From Candidatus Methylacidithermus pantelleriae (GTDB lineage: Bacteria > Verrucomicrobiota > Verrucomicrobiia > Methylacidiphilales > Methylacidiphilaceae), in assembly GCF_905250085.1 (NCBI RefSeq), contig NZ_CAJNOB010000012.1, positions 62,001 through 126,000 on the forward strand: 64,000 nucleotides of DNA. Direction: 5' to 3'. Under the pieces are notes generated by a model. The model worked only from the letters and a program-made list of their open reading frames with translations. It was not told the DNA's origin and searched no databases. Positions 18,598 through 28,900 of the stretch are shown one piece after another (positions within the stretch are counted from its first letter, which is position 1; every line of letters begins with the position of its first letter). Position numbers and translations under genes: made by a program.

Positions 18598-19398
18598 ATG
18601 ACAGCCCGAGGCTGGCTTTTCGCTGCCACTGCGCTTACAGCGGTCGCTGCAGGGGTGGGACTTCCCTCCTTGAGTAACCCCAAAACCCGCCTTCCCCCAG
18701 GGACAACCGCTCTTTTAGCCTTCGCGTTTCTTTTTGAATCGATCTTCTTATATCAAGAGGGAAAAACGGTAGGTCATTGCCCCATTACCACCCTGGGGGA
18801 AGTATCGGCGTTCCTCGCGTGGTCTTTCCTTTTGACCCATCTGGTCATTGGTCCCATCTACCATGTTTCGGTTCTCGGGTTATTTACCGCTCCCGTGGTG
18901 ACGGTTTTTAACCTGGCAGCTCTGGTTCTTCCCTGGGACCGTGCCCGTCCCCTTCCCAAAGTGGGCCCGGTGCTCGAATTCCATGCGACGGTGGCGCTCC
19001 TTGCCTATGGAGTCCTTGGGCTTGCAGCCATCGCGTCCTTTCTTTTCCTTGTGCAGGAACACGAGCTGAAACATTACCGCCTAGGGCTTTGGCTTTTCCG
19101 GCTCCCATCGCTAGGAGAACTTATGGTCATCCAACGACGCCTCCTTGCTTTTGGATTTGTTCTCCTTAGCCTTGGGATCGGGCTAGGGTTTTGGATCTCC
19201 ACACAAGGCCAGTGGGACTGGGTCAAGGTTGCGTGGTCAGGACTTGTTTGGTTGGTGTATTTTTTTCTTGTATTAGCTCCCCGCACGGTTCGGTGGAGCT
19301 GCCACCAGATGGCCCTTGCGTCACTGGTTAGCTACCTCTTTATCCTGCTAACGTTCTGGGGAATCAACTCGCTATCGCAGAACCACCGGTTTCTGTGA
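18598..19398 (+). CDS. Cytochrome c assembly (CcsA/HemX-like) membrane protein
   Basis: 266 aa with about eight hydrophobic helices and the core helices of the CcsA/HemX family (EFHATVALLAYGVLGLAAIA; the C-terminal SLVSYLFILLTFWGIN). Immediately upstream of hemA is the position where HemX, which lowers HemA levels in Bacillus, usually sits. CcsA-type proteins instead help attach heme to c-type cytochromes. The strong WGxxD/WAxxxWG heme-handling motif of true CcsA is not obvious, so a HemX-type role is slightly favoured. The gene starts 22 nt after yqeY. Confidence 0.78.
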   Translation: MTARGWLFAATALTAVAAGVGLPSLSNPKTRLPPGTTALLAFAFLFESIFLYQEGKTVGHCPITTLGEVSAFLAWSFLLTHLVIGPIYHVSVLGLFTAPVVTVFNLAALVLPWDRARPLPKVGPVLEFHATVALLAYGVLGLAAIASFLFLVQEHELKHYRLGLWLFRLPSLGELMVIQRRLLAFGFVLLSLGIGLGFWISTQGQWDWVKVAWSGLVWLVYFFLVLAPRTVRWSCHQMALASLVSYLFILLTFWGINSLSQNHRFL

Positions 19399-19417
19399 TC
19401 GAATCCTTTGGGATAGA

Positions 19418-20473
19418 ATGAGGCTGGGTTTGTGTTGTGGAGGGATCTCCTTCCGGACCGCACCGTTGGAAATTCGCGAACGGGTTAGCTTTGCAACCCG
19501 GCAGCTCCCCCTAGCTCTTCCCGAGATGCGCGCATTCATGCACGTAGAGGAAGCCGTTTTAGTTTCTACCTGCAACCGGGTGGATTTTTTTGCGCGCTCC
19601 TGCGATCCCGGGCGGACCCAAAAAGCGTGGGCGGAGTTTCTCCAGAATTTCCATAAGATTTCCACCGATCTTAGCCCTTTTCTCCAATTTCGAGAGGAAA
19701 GATCCTGCGTGGAGTATCTCTTTCGAGTGGCCGCTGGCCTCGAGTCTATGGTTGTTGGCGAGACAGAGATTCTTGGGCAATTGAAGGAAGCCTACGGGAT
19801 CGCCAAGGAACTGGGAATGACCGGGCCCTGGCTTAACCGGCTGTTTCAATCCGCGTTTGCTGCCGCTAAACAGTGCCGCTCTTCCACCTTCATTACTCGC
19901 GGAAGTGTTAGCGTTGGATCCGTCGCGGCTGATTTAGCCGAGAAACTTTTTGGTTCCCTAACCCAGCGGGTCGTCGTTTTGATCGGGACGGGAACCATGG
20001 CAACCCGTACGGCCCGTGCCCTTCATGCGCGGGGAGCCAAGCTCGTAGTGATCGGAGGGAGACATTTCGAACGTGCTCAGAAAATCGCGTTCGAGTTGGG
20101 CGCGATCGCAAGCACGTGGGAAGAATTTGCCTTCTGGGGTCAATTGGCCGATGTCATTCTCAGCTCCACTTCTGCTCCCAACTACGTTATCAGAAGGGAA
20201 AATCTGGGTCCGATTCTCTCCGTCCGAAGGGGCCGGCCGCTTTTTTTAATCGATCTTGCCGTACCCCGTGACATCGATCCGTCTCTCCACCTTTTGGACG
20301 ATGTGTATCTTTATAATATTGACGACCTCAAAGAGATGGCCGAACAGAATCTCAAACAGCGATACCAGGAATTGGAACGCTGCTCTCTGATCATCCAAAA
20401 CTTTGTAGATCAATTCATGAAGTGGGCCCAGGACCGGTTTGCCGCTGGCGAACTGGCGCCCAGAAAAGTCTGA
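19418..20473 (+). CDS. hemA: Glutamyl-tRNA reductase, short form
   Basis: HemA reduces glutamyl-tRNA(Glu) to glutamate-1-semialdehyde, the first committed step of C5 tetrapyrrole synthesis. The nucleophilic Cys is at about residue 52 in LVSTCNRVDFF. The substrate-binding helix follows (AAGLESMVVGETEILGQLKE), then the NADPH-binding domain (VVVLIGTGTMATRTARAL). At 351 aa it is shorter than the usual 410-450. It ends right after the long linker helix (FVDQFMKWAQDRF) and lacks most of the C-terminal dimerisation domain. hemC begins 2 nt after its stop, and the frame shows no sign of being cut by an indel. Confidence 0.94.
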   Translation: MRLGLCCGGISFRTAPLEIRERVSFATRQLPLALPEMRAFMHVEEAVLVSTCNRVDFFARSCDPGRTQKAWAEFLQNFHKISTDLSPFLQFREERSCVEYLFRVAAGLESMVVGETEILGQLKEAYGIAKELGMTGPWLNRLFQSAFAAAKQCRSSTFITRGSVSVGSVAADLAEKLFGSLTQRVVVLIGTGTMATRTARALHARGAKLVVIGGRHFERAQKIAFELGAIASTWEEFAFWGQLADVILSSTSAPNYVIRRENLGPILSVRRGRPLFLIDLAVPRDIDPSLHLLDDVYLYNIDDLKEMAEQNLKQRYQELERCSLIIQNFVDQFMKWAQDRFAAGELAPRKV

Positions 20474-20475
20474 CC

Positions 20476-21384
20476 GTGGCCACCGAGCGTCTGTGTGTTG
20501 GCACTCGAGGGAGCTTACTAGCTCTCGCACAAACGGACCAGGTCTGCCGGGCTCTGCAACATTGTTTTCCAGGACTTTTTTGTCAGAAAATCGTTCTTCA
20601 CACCCGCGGAGACCAGCTCCAGGATGGAACACCGGGGCAAGCTAGCAAAGGGATCTTTGTCCGGGAGATCCAGGAAGCTCTCCTCCGAGGAGAAATCGAT
20701 CTTGCGGTTCATAGTCTTAAGGACCTTCCAGTAGAAGGACATCCGGAACTTGAGATCGCCGCCATCCCCAAACGAGAGGACGCTCGCGATCTTTGGGTGA
20801 GTAACACCGTTGCCCGTCCTGAGGAGCTTTCGGGGGAAGCTACCATTGCGACAGGGAGTTTGCGACGTCAGGCACAGTTGGAGGTTCTCCTTCCCCGGGC
20901 GCATTTCGTTCCTGTCCGGGGGAACCTGGATACCCGGCTCGCCAAGCTTTTGTCTCATCCGGATTGGACTGCTACCCTGGTTGCTTTGGCCGGATGGAAA
21001 AGGCTCTCTCCTTCGCTTACGATTCCCTATCTTACTCCCTTGCCGTTCGACCAAATGCTTCCTGCCCCGGGGCAGGGAGCTTTGGCGGTTGAAATTCGAC
21101 GGAATGATCCTTCGGTCAGAGATGTGGTACGCGTGCTCCACGATCCACCGACGAGCGCAGAGGTACGGGCGGAACGAGCTTTTTTATACGCTTTGGGGGG
21201 AGGTTGCCGGGCTCCCATTGCAGCCAAAGGGACCGTTGAGGGTAACCGACTGGTCCTGGAAGGCTTTGCCCACCTTCCCGGATGGGAAAAACCCAAACGG
21301 GCCCGTATTGAAGGGACGGTTCAGGATCCAGAAGGGGTTGGAAAAAAGCTAGCCGAACAACTCCATAAACAGGATCCTAGCTAG
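20476..21384 (+). CDS. hemC: Porphobilinogen deaminase (hydroxymethylbilane synthase)
   Basis: HemC polymerises four porphobilinogens into hydroxymethylbilane on a dipyrromethane cofactor. Motifs: RLCVGTRGSLLALAQTDQV at the N-terminus, EIDLAVHSLKDLPV, ATGSLRRQAQLE, LPAPGQGALAVE, and GGGCRAPIAA with the cofactor-attaching Cys. The GTG at 20476, 2 nt after the hemA stop, matches the family N-terminus; the frame stays open 54 nt upstream inside hemA, but that part is not family-like. 302 aa, a normal length. Confidence 0.96.
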   Translation: MATERLCVGTRGSLLALAQTDQVCRALQHCFPGLFCQKIVLHTRGDQLQDGTPGQASKGIFVREIQEALLRGEIDLAVHSLKDLPVEGHPELEIAAIPKREDARDLWVSNTVARPEELSGEATIATGSLRRQAQLEVLLPRAHFVPVRGNLDTRLAKLLSHPDWTATLVALAGWKRLSPSLTIPYLTPLPFDQMLPAPGQGALAVEIRRNDPSVRDVVRVLHDPPTSAEVRAERAFLYALGGGCRAPIAAKGTVEGNRLVLEGFAHLPGWEKPKRARIEGTVQDPEGVGKKLAEQLHKQDPS

Positions 21385-21493
21385 AGAAAAACGCAGCAAA
21401 ACTTACACCCCTTACCCAAGCGGAAGCATACACAAATTCGACCAGCCTGCCGGTCAACCCGCGGGCAACGGAAACGAGAGCGAAAAAGGGAAT

Positions 21494-23056
21494 ATGGAGC
21501 CGATTCACGTGCCAGGCAAACCCGCCAAGGGGATTGTTTATCTTGCCGGAGCCGGGCCAGGAGATCCTTCGCTCGTCACCCTCCGGACCAAGGAACTTCT
21601 AGAGCAAGCCGACGTTATCCTTTATGATCACTTGTGCCATCCCAGGCTCCTCCGGTGGGCCAGGCCCGGAGCGCAAATGATCTACGTTGGTAAAACCCCC
21701 GGTAAGCCCGCCCTCACTCAAAGGATGATTACAGAACAACTCATCGCGCAGGCTCGAGCGGCTAAGAAGGTCCTTCGACTCAAAGGCGGAGACCCTTTCC
21801 TTTTTGGTCGAGGAGCAGAAGAAGCCTCGGCGCTAGCTGACGCCGGAGTTGCGTTCGAAGTGGTGCCCGGCGTTTCTTCGGCGCTTGCTGTCCCGGCCTA
21901 CGCTGGCATCCCGCTGACGCACCGGGAGCTTTCGTCTTGCGCCCTCATCCTTACCGGTCACGAAGACCCCCAAAAGAAGGAGACCCAGATCCGATGGGAT
22001 CTGGTGGCAACCCTCCCGGGGACCAAAGTGATCCTCATGGGAGCAACTACGCTCCATTCTACTGTACGGTTGCTCCTGGAAAAAGGCATGAACCCTAAGA
22101 CCCCATCGGCGGCCATCCAGTGGGGAACCTATCCCTGGCAGAAAACGATCCAGACCTCCCTTGAAGAGTTACCCGCCCGCGCGCAAGAGTCCGGGCTCGG
22201 TCCTCCCATGATAGTGATCCTCGGGGAGGTTGTCAACCTCCGCACCCAGCTCCAGTGGTGGGAAAAACGCCCTCTCTGGGGCCAGAGGGTCGTTCTCACC
22301 CGGCCCATGCATGAGCTTGAGCTCGCCTCACGTTTGTTACAGGAACTTGGTGCCGATGTGCTGGAAATTCCTACCATTCAAATCGAGCCTCTCCCGTTAG
22401 AACCAGCCCAGCTCCAGTGGATTCAACGCTGTAAAGACTCTTTTGATTGGCTCGTCTTTACGAGCGCTAACGGCGCAAAAATCTTTTTCGAGCTCCTTTG
22501 GAAGCTTCACGGAGATGTCCGTGCCCTGGGCAATGCAAGGATCGCTGCCGTGGGGAAGAAAACCGCTCAAGCCGTTGAAGCTTTCCATCTGAAAGTAGAT
22601 CTCATACCGGAACGATTCACCACGGAAGAACTGGCTCAAAAGCTCACAGACGAAGACGTCAAAAACAAACGGGTGTGTCTTGTGCGCGGTACACTTGCCG
22701 ATCCAAAGCTCAAAGTGTTTTTGGAGGCACACGGAGCCCAGGTCATCCCACTAACCGTCTATCAAACGACGTTGCAACGCGAAGACCCCACAGGAGATCG
22801 AAACCGGCTCCAAAACGAAGGCGCTCACTGGATTCTCTTCGCGAGCCCCAGCGCAGTACACGCTTGGAAGGATTTGGGCTTGGACCAAGCTACAAAGAAT
22901 CACCCGCGCCCTAAGTACGCAAGCATTGGACCGGTGACAACCCAGGCGCTAAAGCATCTTGGTTATCCTGTCGATTGTGAAGCCAGCGAGCACACGATGA
23001 AGGGTCTTATCGATTGTCTCTTACAGGAAGTCAACCAGAGCCATGCACCAAGCTAA
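21494..23056 (+). CDS. Fused uroporphyrinogen-III C-methyltransferase / uroporphyrinogen-III synthase
   Basis: 520 aa with two enzymes. Residues about 12-255 are SUMT (CobA/HemX type), which methylates uroporphyrinogen III toward precorrin-2 and siroheme. Motifs include YLAGAGPGDPSLVTLRT, LRLKGGDPFLFGRG and VPGVSSALAVPAYAGIPLT. Residues about 265-515 are HemD, which closes hydroxymethylbilane to uroporphyrinogen III, with VVLTRPMHELELASRLLQEL and WLVFTSANGAKIFFELL. The fusion is known from several phyla. The gap of 109 nt after hemC still fits one operon. Both heme and siroheme/cobalamin branches are thus served. Confidence 0.95.
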   Translation: MEPIHVPGKPAKGIVYLAGAGPGDPSLVTLRTKELLEQADVILYDHLCHPRLLRWARPGAQMIYVGKTPGKPALTQRMITEQLIAQARAAKKVLRLKGGDPFLFGRGAEEASALADAGVAFEVVPGVSSALAVPAYAGIPLTHRELSSCALILTGHEDPQKKETQIRWDLVATLPGTKVILMGATTLHSTVRLLLEKGMNPKTPSAAIQWGTYPWQKTIQTSLEELPARAQESGLGPPMIVILGEVVNLRTQLQWWEKRPLWGQRVVLTRPMHELELASRLLQELGADVLEIPTIQIEPLPLEPAQLQWIQRCKDSFDWLVFTSANGAKIFFELLWKLHGDVRALGNARIAAVGKKTAQAVEAFHLKVDLIPERFTTEELAQKLTDEDVKNKRVCLVRGTLADPKLKVFLEAHGAQVIPLTVYQTTLQREDPTGDRNRLQNEGAHWILFASPSAVHAWKDLGLDQATKNHPRPKYASIGPVTTQALKHLGYPVDCEASEHTMKGLIDCLLQEVNQSHAPS

Positions 23057-23930
23057 GAAGCTCTTTGGCCAATCCCGGCTTGTTGACGGGCTGTCAGTCA
23101 ATGGAAAAAGGTTCTTCTCCATAAAAAAGTTGCACGCTAATGGGCCTGGCCAATCCTAAAGCTTATTTGCTTGGCCTAACGCTTGCGCGCGACCCTGTGT
23201 AATCGCCTAGGTTTACCGTCAGAAAAATCCAAAAAGGAAGCGGCAAACCCAACGGATCCCTGGGGAGCGGCCCGGATACCAGTACCACAAGAAGGAGTTT
23301 TCCTAGGTCGGCCCATTCGAACCAACTGGCGGCCCGATCTTCATCGCGTTTGGATGTTTCAAAGAAAAACCCAACCCGCGATAGGCCAACCCCCTCTTGT
23401 TCCTCGAAACATGGAACCATTGTGTAGCCCCGCGCAAGTCGTTGGACGGATTTTTCTTAAGAACTCCTCGGTTGTGAACCGGACGTTTCGTTCTGACCGG
23501 GTACTGGGGAAACAAACTGTTCGCTCCTTTTTCTCTCATCCAGGCTGTGACTTTTCCCTTGATCACGAGGAGGGAAAAGAGAACTCTCCGTGCATCACCT
23601 ACCCAACAAAAGCACGCACCGTTTTCTTTGCACGTGACTATCCCATACGGGTGGATCGTGGCTCGTTTCCCCGATACAATGCTCCTGCTTTCCGTATAGC
23701 CTTCCGGGCCCCCGAAGAACATTCCTTGGAAACCGAATCCTAGCTAGACCACTGCTCAAAGAGCTTTTTCTTTGCGGCCAAAAAACACGCCGCTTACACC
23801 CGTGGGCTCTTCCCGTGGCCCAGCTTGTGCAACCAAAAGTTAGAAAGTGGGAACTTGGCCCGATGCAGGAACTCCACGCGCCTTGCAGGACAAAAATAGA
23901 TCTCTCTTTGCCAGAATCACAAAAAAGAAC
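23057..23930. other. Gene-free stretch
   Basis: Open frames exist on both strands (for example 23183-23743 plus and 23303-23722 minus) but neither has a family motif, plausible composition or a ribosome binding site. I see no gene here. Confidence 0.45.
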
Positions 23931-23962
23931 TTGCATGCAGGAACTTTCCCGTAACATATGTT
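23931..23962 (+). promoter_or_regulatory. Candidate promoter with palindrome before HTH gene
   Basis: TTGCAT (23931-23936) and TAACAT (23952-23957) are spaced 15 nt and resemble -35/-10 boxes. The palindrome AACATATGTT (23953-23962) overlaps the -10 box. A start point about 7 nt further would leave only a few leader bases before the ATG at 23969, so the message may be nearly leaderless. No Shine-Dalgarno is visible. Autoregulation by the encoded DNA-binding protein is speculation. Confidence 0.3.
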
Positions 23963-23968
23963 TACAGT

Positions 23969-24412
23969 ATGAAACTCACTCAATTGACAAGTGCCCATCT
24001 CCAGGAGCTAGCAAAACTCGTAGAAGAAAAGGAAGAGCTACTTAAAAAGATCCAAAACATCGACCGGAGAATTGAAGCTCTCGGGTCAGGTCCGAGAGTG
24101 ACAGCTCGCCGTGGCCGACCCAGGGGTACGAGAGTTCGGATGAACCGGCCTGGCCAGTTACGGGATAAAGTATTGAGCGAACTCGAGCAAGCCGGGCCCT
24201 CCGGGCTAACGGTTCGTGAGTTGGCAGAAAAGTTGGGGATGAAGCTCAATAACCTGTACAGCTGGTTTTATTCCACCGGCCGCAAGATCGCTCACTTAAA
24301 GAAAATAGAAGATGGAAAGTGGGCTTACATCCCTAAGTCGCCGGCCGCCCAACCGGTTGCCACTCACGCGGAGAAAAAGGAGGAAAGCGGAGAGAGTCCC
24401 AGCGCTAAGTAA
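23969..24412 (+). CDS. Winged-helix-like DNA-binding protein
   Basis: 147 aa. Residues 8-35 form a coiled coil (EELAKLVEEKEELLKKIQN without the first residues). Then comes a basic linker (RRGRPRGTRVRMNRPGQ, AT-hook-like GRPRG). A winged helix-turn-helix follows (LSELEQAGPSGLTVRELAEK, then LGMKLNNLYSWFYSTGRKI) with a wing ending in KKIEDGKWAYIP. The tail is charged and disordered. The layout suggests a dimerising transcriptional regulator or nucleoid-associated protein. I do not recognise a named family; verrucomicrobial genomes carry similar small regulators (from memory, unverified). Confidence 0.75.
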   Translation: MKLTQLTSAHLQELAKLVEEKEELLKKIQNIDRRIEALGSGPRVTARRGRPRGTRVRMNRPGQLRDKVLSELEQAGPSGLTVRELAEKLGMKLNNLYSWFYSTGRKIAHLKKIEDGKWAYIPKSPAAQPVATHAEKKEESGESPSAK

Positions 24413-24466
24413 CCCTTTTTCCTATTCCAACCGTTGCGCTTGCCGAGACTCGCGGGTACTGGCGGT

Positions 24467-25384
24467 CTAGGGAAATGGTTGCAGCTGAGCGGGGAATTCT
24501 ATGACCTGCCACGGCCCATAGGGGGAATGGTAACGTGTACCCGGTTCGGAGTGAATGACCGGGAGAAAAGCCAGAGCTATGAAACGATTCAAAGCAAAGG
24601 AATAGGCAAGACTTGTGCTTTTGAGAGGTGTTGTATCCTCTCGAGCGAAATGGACAGGCTCAGATGGTTCGCCCTCTTCTCCCTGCCAAGCGAGCAAACT
24701 GAGAACTCGATGTACACGACCCACGTAGGCTAGCCGGGAGACGACTTCCTGGCCTACGTAACAACCTTTTCTAAAGTCAATTGCGTAGCGCTCCAGTCTT
24801 GCCTCTTGAGGCAGAAGATCCGGTCCTAGTTCCTTGCCCCACCGGCCGATCCCCATTTCCGAGCGCAACGTTTCCCATAGGGGCTCAGGGACTTGCGGAA
24901 GGTCAACGGATAGCTTTTCTAGCTCGCCCACGGGTACCCAAAGATCCCAGCCCGGAAGTCCAAGGCGACGGCTTTCCCAGCACAAGAAGTTTGAGGAAAG
25001 AACCGGCGGTTCTGATCCAAAACAGTGGATTAGGCTCCAAGCCAGGGAACATTCTTCAAACAAGACCTCGTCAGCCACAAGAAACTTTTCCCATCTTTTC
25101 TGTAACACTTCTTTTAATTCCCAGGGAGCTTCTACCCAGAGTTCCCCAGCTATCCCCCGGCAGACGGTGCATTCCGCTTCCAGTTTCCCTTTCGGCGTTA
25201 AAGCCAATGCATAACAAGCTGTCCCTGGCGGCTGGTTTAGGATGTCCCGAGTTAACTGGCCATGGAGATACCTTAGCCCGTCCTTCCCGGTCACTCTCCA
25301 GAGCACCCTGGGGCCTAAGGGATACCACGCCTTGCCCCCCCGCCGGATGGTTTCGTAGAGAGGTTGCAACTGGAATGCTTTCAT
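24467..25384 (-). CDS. ygfZ: YgfZ/GcvT-domain folate-binding protein
   Basis: YgfZ-type proteins bind tetrahydrofolate and support iron-sulfur enzymes, including the tRNA-modifying MiaB. The diagnostic motif KGCYVGQEVVSRLAY lies at about residues 209-223, preceded by the typical LRSEMGIGRWGKELGPDLLPQ-like stretch (read as two segments) that places folate-site residues. 305 aa is a normal length. It lies divergently from tadA, 76 nt apart. It is related to but distinct from the GcvT enzyme encoded at 10 kb. Confidence 0.92.
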   Translation of the reverse strand: MKAFQLQPLYETIRRGGKAWYPLGPRVLWRVTGKDGLRYLHGQLTRDILNQPPGTACYALALTPKGKLEAECTVCRGIAGELWVEAPWELKEVLQKRWEKFLVADEVLFEECSLAWSLIHCFGSEPPVLSSNFLCWESRRLGLPGWDLWVPVGELEKLSVDLPQVPEPLWETLRSEMGIGRWGKELGPDLLPQEARLERYAIDFRKGCYVGQEVVSRLAYVGRVHRVLSLLAWQGEEGEPSEPVHFAREDTTPLKSTSLAYSFALNRFIALAFLPVIHSEPGTRYHSPYGPWQVIEFPAQLQPFP

Positions 25385-25460
25385 TCCTTATAAGAAAACT
25401 CTTTTCACGTCTCAAACTGAGTGGTCTTCTTCCTACCTTGCCGCTAGGTCAAAGAGACTC

Positions 25461-25952
25461 ATGAGCTCCCCGAACATTGACCAATATAACCTGGACCAGT
25501 TCTTTATGGAAGAAGCTCTCCGAATTGCCGAAGAGGCCGCGGAGCGAGGAGAAGTACCCGTCGGAGCCGTGGTCATCCGCGGCCAAGAAATCCTTGCGCG
25601 GGCCTCAAACCGGGTTGAGGAACTCCGTGACGCTCTGGCTCATGCTGAGGTTCTTGCGCTACGGGAAGCGGCACGGATCGTAGGGGATTGGAGGCTTAGT
25701 GGCTGCACGCTCTATGTTACAAAGGAACCGTGTTTTTTTTGTGCCGGAGCCATTCTCCTAACGCGCGTTACGCGCGTGGTCTTTGGGGTGGCAGACCCCA
25801 AAATGGGTGGGTTAGGAGGAGCCCTTCACGTGATCCTGGGTCCAGATGGGCGCCCCCGCTTCCCGTGCGAGGTAGAGGGAGGGGTCCTTGCGGAACGCTC
25901 GCTCCAACTTCTCCAAGATTTTTTCCGTGCTCTGCGCCGATCCGATCTTTAA
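25461..25952 (+). CDS. tadA: tRNA-specific adenosine deaminase
   Basis: TadA deaminates the wobble adenosine-34 of tRNA(Arg)ACG to inosine. Zinc-deaminase motifs: ALAHAEVLALREA with the His ligand and catalytic Glu, and TKEPCFFCAGAILLTRV with the two Cys ligands. The product is 163 aa with the EVPVGAVVIRGQEILARASN N-terminal segment typical of TadA. Its stop lies about 40 nt before the 3' end of the convergent uvrA. Confidence 0.95.
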   Translation: MSSPNIDQYNLDQFFMEEALRIAEEAAERGEVPVGAVVIRGQEILARASNRVEELRDALAHAEVLALREAARIVGDWRLSGCTLYVTKEPCFFCAGAILLTRVTRVVFGVADPKMGGLGGALHVILGPDGRPRFPCEVEGGVLAERSLQLLQDFFRALRRSDL

Positions 25953-25992
25953 ACGAGGGGGACAAGCTTACTAGCGTGCCCCAAGCGCGTCT

Positions 25993-28900
25993 TTACTGTG
26001 AGGCCTCTTGCAAGACGGCCTCCAGATAGGGTCCAGTCGGAGAGCCTGGCACAGTAACGATTGTTTCCGGAGGACCGCTCGCGACGATCCACCCTCCTTC
26101 TTCTGCGGCCCCCGGGCCTAACTCAATCACCCAGTCGGCTTCCGCGATCACCTCCGGATGGTGCTCTACGACCACAACCGTGTGGCCCTGATCAACAAGC
26201 GCCTGGAGGGTAGCAAGCAGTTTCGTCACATCCTCCAAGTGAAGCCCGATGGTAGGTTCTTCCAGAAGGTAGAGGTAAGGAAGCAAACCTTTCCGGGACC
26301 GGCCCATACGAAAAGCAACCGACCAAGCCTCAAGCTCGGCCACAAGCTTGATCCGCTGGGCTTCTCCCCCGGAAAGAGTGGGACTAGGCTGGCCGAGAGG
26401 CAAGTAACCCAAACCGACATCGCACAAAAGCCGCAACTTCCGTTCTATCCGGGGGAGCCCCGAAAAAAACTCCAGGGCTTCTTCCGCCGTCAGGGCAAGC
26501 ACCTGCGCAAGATTCCTTCCGCGGTATTGAACCTCTAGGGTTTGAGGATTAAATCGCATTCCCTTGCAACCCTGGCAGCGCAATGTGGTAGGGGATAAAA
26601 GGGGCAGCTGTACCCGTAGCATACCACATCCCCCACATTGCGGGCATTGACCCTCGCGATTGTTGTAGGAAAACCGCCCGGGGCCATAACCCCTCTGTCG
26701 CGCCAGAGGGAGCGAGGCAAAAAATTCCCTGAGAGCATCCATGAGCCCGATGTAGGTAGCCGGCGTCGAACGGGGCGTTTTCCCAATCGGCTCCGAATCC
26801 ACTAGCCGCACACCGCCGATCCGTTCTGCTCCCTCCACCCGCTTCCATCCAGATCCTTCTTGAGCCCTCCCTTTCGGCCTGTTTTTCCGCCCGGGCTCGG
26901 AACCGCAAACCGCAGGGAATACCACGTGCTGTAAAAGCGTGCTTTTTCCTGCCCCACTAGGTCCGCAAATAACAACGAGCCGCCCCAGTGGGATCTCGAC
27001 GACAAGGTCCTTGAGATTGTGCACGCAGGCCCCCTCGACCCGTAACCATCCTTGTTCCCCAGGACACGGTCTGCGAGCTCCTCGCAAGGGATGGCGTCGA
27101 GTCTGCCGAAACGCTCGGGCCGTGGCGCAATCCTTTTCTATGAGCTCGTCCCATTTTCCTTCGGCCACAATCTTACCCCCGCCTTTTCCCGCTCCCGGTC
27201 CGAGCTCCACAATCCAGTCAGCCCTTCGAAGGGCTTCCTCGTCATGTTCTACCATGACAATGGTATTGCGCCGGGCTTTGAGTTTTTCCACGGCATCCAA
27301 TAGCCCCTGGCACTCTCGAGGGTGAAGCCCGATGGTCGGCTCATCGAGCACATAGAGCACCCCTTGGAGAGGTGAACCCAGTTGAGCCGCCAGGCGGATC
27401 CTCTGAGATTCTCCAGCCGAAAGAGTTCCCATTGGCCGATCCAGCGTGAGGTAGCCAAGCCCCACGCCTTCCAGAAAAGCCAAGCGCTGCCGAACCTGCT
27501 GGTGAATTTCCGATGCAATGAGAGCGAGCGTTCCTTCCAGCTTTATGGAATCCCAGTAACGCACGAGCTCCCGGATCGTGAGGCGACAGAGCTCAGGAAG
27601 AGTCGGCCCATCCGGATGCAACCACGCACCCAAAGGCAAGGTCACGCGGCGTGCGAGTTCATTCAGTCGTTGGCCACCGCAACATTCGCAAAGAGCGCTT
27701 CCAGAGCCGGTCTGCGGCACTCCCTCCAACCCTTGTTCGCCAAAACCTTCCAGACGATCCTCTTGTCTCCCTAAAAGTTCTACGCCAAATCCCCGGCACG
27801 CCGGGCACCATCCATGGGGCGAATGAAAGGAAAAAAGCCTGGGATCCAGTTCCTCAAAGGAACTCCCAGTGCTTGGGCAGTGAAAATGCACGCTATAGAG
27901 GACAAGCTTGCCCCGGCTGTCCAACGTATAGACACTTCCCTTGCCCAAGGATAGACCCTCCTGCACCAATACGCGCATTTTTTCTGGCGAGCCCGATGCA
28001 TTCAGCTCTCCCAAGACGACATGAATAGTATGTTCTCGAAAACGAGCCAACGGTTGATACGAGTCGGACGCAATCATCCTCCCATCGACCCAAAGATAGG
28101 GGTAGCCCTTCTTTTGAGCCCACAAACCAAGCCTCGCGTAGGATCCTTTTCGGCCCCGAACCAACGGAGCTAGAACCCAGAGGCGTTGTGTCCTGAGAAG
28201 GAGTTGGTCAATTTTTCGCGCGATTTCCTCCAGAGTCTGTTTTTGTGCTCTTTCGCCGGTTTTAGGATCGTGAGGTAGTCCCAGCTTCGCATAAAGAAGC
28301 CGCAAAAAGGGATAAATCTCCGTTACGGTTCCTACGGTACTTTTAGGGCCAGCCAAGGAAGCCCGCTGTTCCACTGCCACGCTAGGCGGGACCCCGGTCA
28401 CGGATTCTACCTCCGGTCGTTCCAGCTGCTCAACAAACTGCCGAACATAGGGACTGACACATTCCAGGTACCGGCGCTGCCCTTCGGCAAAAAGAAGCTC
28501 AAAAGCCAGTGTAGACTTGCCGGAACCGCTCAAACCGGAGAAAGCCGTCCAGCGGCCCCAGGGAATATCCAAGGAAACCGATTGGAGATTATGATGGGTT
28601 GCGTTACGGATCGAGATGACCCCAGAGGGAAGAGGGCGCCGCGGTGACCCCCAAACTGCTGGTGGGCTCGCCAAAGACTCGCCGCGCTCCTGCCATTTCC
28701 TTTGCAAGAGTTCCCCTGTCGGGCTTCCCTGCTGGCGAGCTACCTCTCCAGGAGGACCACTGGCAATGACTTTTCCGCCTTCCGGCCCTCCCCCAGGTCC
28801 CAGTTCCACAAGCCAGTCCGCACACCGGATAAGGTCCAGGTTATGCTCAATAATGACGATTGAATAACCCAGATTGAGCAACCGGTCCAATGTCGCCACC

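Noticed and set aside
23183-23743. 186-codon plus-strand open frame
   Set aside because: No recognisable motif, no ribosome binding site and strongly mixed composition; an overlapping antisense frame is equally long.
26535-27005. Several open frames inside the uvrA region
   Set aside because: All are alternative-frame or antisense shadows of the uvrA reading frame.
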